This document shows, piece after piece, positions 14,601 to 17,080 of a stretch of 17,080 bases of DNA. How positions within the stretch are numbered: position 1 is the stretch's first letter; each line of letters opens with the position of its first letter. Origin of the DNA: Fidelibacterota bacterium (GTDB lineage: Bacteria; Marinisomatota; Marinisomatia; Marinisomatales; TCS55); contig PBPW01000087.1 in the NCBI GenBank assembly GCA_002725545.1, positions 7,863-24,942 of the forward strand, written 5' to 3'. The notes under the pieces are model-generated. The model made no database searches. It saw nothing but the letters and a program-made list of their open reading frames with translations, and was not told the DNA's origin. The position numbers and the translations under genes were made by a program.

Positions 14601-15267
14601 TGTTGATTTATTTGGTGGTAAGGAAGGTACAATGGCTAATATTATAGCTGGTCTTGCTAATAACCAATTACCACTTTCTAGTATCAGAAAAGATTTAGGT
14701 AAAATATTCACACCATATACTAGAGAATTGAATTCTGGTATAATAGATTCAGTACGAAATAGAAACTTATTTATGGAACATCTTCCTGGTGAAGATATAC
14801 CTATTAAATATAGTATATTGACTGGTGAACCTCTAAAAATGTGGGTTCCTATTGTTAGATTCCTAGCAGAATTAACTCCAGGTGGCTTTACTTTAAGTTA
14901 TGAACCAGGTGCAGAGATATTATTTAATTCTGGTTTTGATTTAAGACCTTCTCTTATGTCCTCACCTGATGGTATAAGTTTAGATAGATCTCCAAAGATT
15001 AGAAGTAAATATGGTCAAGCTATAGGCAGACAACAATTAGGAGTTCAAATAGAGAGAATCTATGAAACTGATCCTCTATTTAGACAATCTATGGAACAAA
15101 GACATAATGATATAAGATCTGGTAATAGAGGAGAATATGAAAATAAAGACTATTATCATAATATGGTTCTTAGAGATCTATTTAGTCAAGCTGAATGGAT
15201 AGCTTGGGGAGAGATCGAACAAGATGAAGATGTAATTAAACTTTCAACTGAACAATTAGCTAAATAA
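11638..15267 (+). CDS. gp16: Internal virion protein D (T7 gp16-like)
   Basis: 1209 residues against 1318 in T7 gp16, and in the same place before the tail fibre gene. T7 gp16 is ejected into the host, cuts peptidoglycan with an N-terminal transglycosylase domain and spans the inner membrane. Here the N-terminus is an acidic, Gln-rich stretch with no visible transglycosylase motif. A Gly/Ala-rich hydrophobic region follows (residues 137-176: [32 protein letters not shown]) and could insert in the membrane. The rest is mostly helical; WWGNLLRG (125-132) and the C-terminal third with its many aromatic residues are typical of long podovirus core proteins. SD-like AAGG precedes ATG 11638, 13 bases after the previous stop. 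The missing lytic domain agrees with the lysozyme-like motifs in the neighbouring 307-residue protein. Confidence 0.85.
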   Translation: MDELTSSIPEADEVALNLDSAQLFKDQQSGQGALEEQQSIQQTLDETKDPRLKEGGGGAAGVVKEIQSAVVGGIQDTLHSVQTLPERTIDMVSGEMQRERKEKGIYRPEWSPFVNEENPVITRTWWGNLLRGTVHFGSLAFGITAAAGAAGISAPASLTGLAGWSLIRAAGIGAVSDMISHTSDGENVLGMMRDRYGWIDTPLSTKDTDHPIWMKFKNIVEGMGIGVVFDSASMALGKGSKYVQSQVQARQQGVEVDTIRKGISEIRNFEDSFRAAKNAPIADSHQGNNISRDDPFVVWERQKRIRNEWGSEDGSAGSVTTPVMRERIARQSGISEELVEDVLRKLYSSEKFQKVLESVQGNRQRLVEVFGDAIAAHQRITQGRNAADMTADEYLKEIFETSQKFDITDISGAKVDELTTITAKNVVVSDLVVATLLQELRDRGIAGREIYNFANLTDIDGPAEQIVDTMLTAIAESKRAKYTLSRQFAALGAKQVDVMNDTITKEVADAREQIQTILKIANRDEDGDLMLAMFEAFSSMKTVNNVDDFVYWAKRMIKGGDIEGKYNTGAMVRELQGMMIHSVLSSPKTPMRAVMGTSIATFTRPLNMALGATMMGDFTTARAGLASLNAMMETIPEAWKVFKTKLDGYWSGELSTVKSRFQEYTKGDDNWEILRRFAESDQADAGDKAAFFMANMARSANNSNFLTYSTKLMAATDDAFAYILGRAKMREKAFLSAYDAKKSGALQAYTEITPELIKVYEEDFYSQIFDGNGRIIDEATKFARQEVTLTQPLTGFAKNLNAVFQQNAWAEPFFLFARTGVNGLNLTAKHTPLFNFFVKEWNDIAFANPLNPRAMEAVSKYGITNARELTNAKALQVGRLAMGSSIISMASWAWMQGKLTGNGTADRQKNQAWKAFGYKPRSIELVPGVWFNYDSIEPFNQIMSIVADIGDASQLMGEEWTERELQKISLVVAQGLTSKSYLAGMQQFVDLFGGKEGTMANIIAGLANNQLPLSSIRKDLGKIFTPYTRELNSGIIDSVRNRNLFMEHLPGEDIPIKYSILTGEPLKMWVPIVRFLAELTPGGFTLSYEPGAEILFNSGFDLRPSLMSSPDGISLDRSPKIRSKYGQAIGRQQLGVQIERIYETDPLFRQSMEQRHNDIRSGNRGEYENKDYYHNMVLRDLFSQAEWIAWGEIEQDEDVIKLSTEQLAK

Positions 15268-15338
15268 TCAAAACGACAATTTAAAAAATTTCAAACTATG
15301 GGAGTATCCCCTGAACTTCTATCCATGTATAAATAACT

Positions 15339-17080
15339 ATGGCAACAACATTCGTAGACTATGCAGGGGATGGGAACAATAACAAAGCGTTCTCTTTCCC
15401 TTCCATTCAAGAATCAGACATCAAAGTACATGTCGATGGCGTTATAAAAACCACCTCTACCCACTATAATATCACTAGTTATACAACAACTGGTGGTGGT
15501 ACAGTAGTATTTACTGCTGGTAATATACCTGCTGTTGGAGAAGATATCCGTATTTTCCGTGATACAGATGTAGATAATGCTAAGGCAACATTTGCAGCCG
15601 GTTCATCCGTTAAAGCAAAGGATCTTAATGATAATCAGACACAGATTCTATATGCTCAACAAGAAGAAAAGAATCAGAACTTAACAACTGATGATTTAAA
15701 AGATAATATAATTACCTCCTCTAAGATTGTAGGTGATGCAGTTAACTCAGCACATCTAGCAGATAACTCAGTAGGTTCTTCAGAGTTACAATCTGATTCT
15801 GTAGGTAATACTCAGATAAAAGATAATGCTGTTACATCTGCTAAGATTGCAGCTGATGCAGTAGGTTCTGCTCAGATAGCTGACGGAGCAGTTGGTGCTT
15901 CAGAAATAGCAGCTGATGCAGTTAGAGCTGCTCAAATACAAGATGGAGCTGTAGGCTCATCTGAGATAGCAGGTAATGCAGTTAACTCAGCACACATTGC
16001 AGATGGAGCTGTAGGTAGCTCTGAAATAGCTGCAGATGCTGTTGGAGCTGCACAAATAGCAGACGGAGCTGTAGGTTCAGCTGCTTTAGCTGCAGATTCT
16101 GTAGGATCAGCACAGATAGCAGATGGGGCTGTAGGAGCTTCTGAGATAGCTGCTGATGCTGTCAGGTCTGCACAGATACAAGACGGAGCAGTAGGTAGTT
16201 CTGAGATTGCAGCTGATGCTGTTGGTAATGCTCAGTTAGCTGATAACTCAGTTGCAGCTGCTAATATAGCTGCTGATGCTGTAGGCTCTGCACAGATTGC
16301 AGACGGTGCTGTAGGTTCATCTGAATTAGATGCCAACTCAGTTGGTAATGTTCAGATGAAAGATAATGCAATTACAATGACTGAGATAGGTTGTGAAGAA
16401 ACAACCATCACAGACGATGATACCAAACTACCAACTTCTGGAGCTGTAGTAGATTATGTTACTACACAAATCGGTAATATAGGTGGTTTAAAGGTTATAG
16501 CAACAGAAGTAGCTTTTCCAACTACTGCTAATCAACCAGCTTCTGGAGTTGTAATTAGTATTGCTGATGCTGGAGGTATAGTATTTAATGGTAGTGGTGT
16601 ATCTACAACAGGTAGAACCACAGATGGAACACCTGCAACAGTAACTATTAGCGGAGCACCTTCTAGCTTATATAGTGAAACTATAGCAGCTGGTGTAGGT
16701 ATGCAAGTTAGCTCTACTGGCTCAGGTAATAATTATACTTATCATAAAATATTAGCAACAGAATCTGATGTTAAACAGTTATCTGATGATATCAATGACT
16801 TTAACAGTAGATACCGTATAGCAGGTTCAGCACCTGGATCTAATAATGATGAAGGTGATTTATACTTTGATACTACAGCTAATAAGATGTATGTGTACGA
16901 TGGCTCTGCATGGGGTCAGGTTACATCTACAGGTGAGTTTAAGATATTAGGTGTTAAAGATAACGGTGAAGCTCATAATGGGGCTGGTCCTACATTTAAT
17001 GGATCTAATGATCAATATGATTTATTTGAAAGCACTAGTGATGCAAGTATAAACCAAGCTGCACAATTAACTGTAGTATT
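15339..17080 (+). CDS. gp17: Tail fibre protein (T7 gp17-like N-terminus), incomplete at the window end
   Basis: The frame is open from ATG 15339 to the right edge (580 codons seen; T7 gp17 has 553 in all). Residues 1-112 fit the T7 tail-fibre N-terminal anchor that attaches the fibre to the tail: TFVDYAGDGNNNKAFSFP, VHVDGVIKTTSTHYNI, then IRIFRDTDVDNAKATF, AAGSSVKAKDLNDNQ and a helix with ILYAQQE. Residues 121-350 are 23 tandem decapeptides, expected to form a trimeric fibrous shaft. After that come LPTSGAVVDYVTTQIG (a trimerisation-like helix), a Gly/Ser/Thr-rich beta region and GDLYFDTTANKMYVYDGSAW, a segment frequent in cyanophage structural proteins. The receptor-binding C-terminus is outside the window. 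There are 71 bases without a convincing gene or terminator between gp16 and this start, and no SD. Confidence 0.9.
   Translation, partial: MATTFVDYAGDGNNNKAFSFPSIQESDIKVHVDGVIKTTSTHYNITSYTTTGGGTVVFTAGNIPAVGEDIRIFRDTDVDNAKATFAAGSSVKAKDLNDNQTQILYAQQEEKNQNLTTDDLKDNIITSSKIVGDAVNSAHLADNSVGSSELQSDSVGNTQIKDNAVTSAKIAADAVGSAQIADGAVGASEIAADAVRAAQIQDGAVGSSEIAGNAVNSAHIADGAVGSSEIAADAVGAAQIADGAVGSAALAADSVGSAQIADGAVGASEIAADAVRSAQIQDGAVGSSEIAADAVGNAQLADNSVAAANIAADAVGSAQIADGAVGSSELDANSVGNVQMKDNAITMTEIGCEETTITDDDTKLPTSGAVVDYVTTQIGNIGGLKVIATEVAFPTTANQPASGVVISIADAGGIVFNGSGVSTTGRTTDGTPATVTISGAPSSLYSETIAAGVGMQVSSTGSGNNYTYHKILATESDVKQLSDDINDFNSRYRIAGSAPGSNNDEGDLYFDTTANKMYVYDGSAWGQVTSTGEFKILGVKDNGEAHNGAGPTFNGSNDQYDLFESTSDASINQAAQLTVV
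15699..16388 (+). repeat. 23 tandem 30-base repeats encoding decapeptides in the tail fibre
   Basis: 23 units of exactly ten codons follow one another without insertion. The consensus is A-D-G/A-A-V-G-S-S/A-Q/E-I, with V at position 5 and I/L/M at position 10 nearly fixed. Two unit types alternate (AADAVGSAQI and ADGAVGSSEI), so the effective unit is often 60 bases. A higher order is also visible: units 6-9 recur as units 14-17 with only three changed residues, including the rare Arg units (AADAVRAAQI and AADAVRSAQI, each followed by QDGAVGSSEI). This implies segmental duplication of a multi-unit block. Edge units (KDNIITSSKI, KDNAITMTEI) are the most divergent. Confidence 0.95.

Noticed and set aside
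15298..15336. A 12-codon ATG frame (MGVSPELLSMYK) just before the tail fibre gene.
   Set aside because: Too short, no SD and no family motif; possible leader peptide but unsupported.
15699..16388. Repeat array considered as CRISPR or other non-coding repeat.
   Set aside because: Unit length is exactly ten codons, no unique spacers, and the frame stays open: protein repeat.

Overview
This window is the virion-structure half of a T7-like (podovirus) cyanophage genome. It lies entirely on the + strand. Two things identify it: a complete T7-order morphogenesis series (scaffold, capsid, tail tubes A and B, internal virion proteins, tail fibre) and two photosynthesis genes, a high-light-inducible protein (hli) and photosystem II D1 (psbA). 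The host is therefore very probably a marine picocyanobacterium (Prochlorococcus or Synechococcus). The DNA is visibly AT-rich, with AGA, TTA and ATA codons dominating the tail and internal-core genes. The window does not say which host genus.

Layout. 1-434: the C-terminal end of the scaffold protein, then two very small genes of unknown function. 435-2377: an accessory cassette between scaffold and capsid. It contains a hairpin, hli and psbA overlapping at TAATG, and then, starting directly after the psbA stop, an RNA element that I read as a glutamine-II ('downstream-peptide') riboswitch. After the riboswitch come a 16-residue YRGVxY peptide gene, a secreted beta-barrel-like protein of 118 residues and a 54-residue acidic protein. 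A strong intrinsic terminator closes the cassette. 2418-2603: no gene, but a run of short hairpins that forms the capsid leader. 2604-3858: the major capsid gene with its own terminator just after it, comparable to T7 Tphi behind gene 10. 3863-15267: tail tube A, tail tube B (large, with an inserted domain), a gp13-like protein, internal virion proteins gp14 and gp15, an extra 307-residue protein with a lysozyme-like motif set, and gp16, packed with overlaps or very small gaps. 15339 to the window end: a tail fibre gene, incomplete at the right edge. It has a T7-type N-terminal anchor followed by 23 perfect-length 10-residue repeats.

How the parts fit. The structural genes build the capsid, the tail tube, the ejectable core and the host-recognition fibre. 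Hli and D1 are expected to keep photosystem II working during infection. The putative glutamine sensor would link a nitrogen-status signal to a micro-peptide and an exported, probably outer-membrane, protein. That link is inference, but the RNA and the gene order are directly visible. The most unusual points are the riboswitch touching the psbA stop codon, a D1 that ends exactly at the mature C-terminus (Ala344) with no cleavable extension, the capsid gene isolated between two terminators with a multi-hairpin leader, and a stand-alone lysozyme-like protein between gp15 and gp16.
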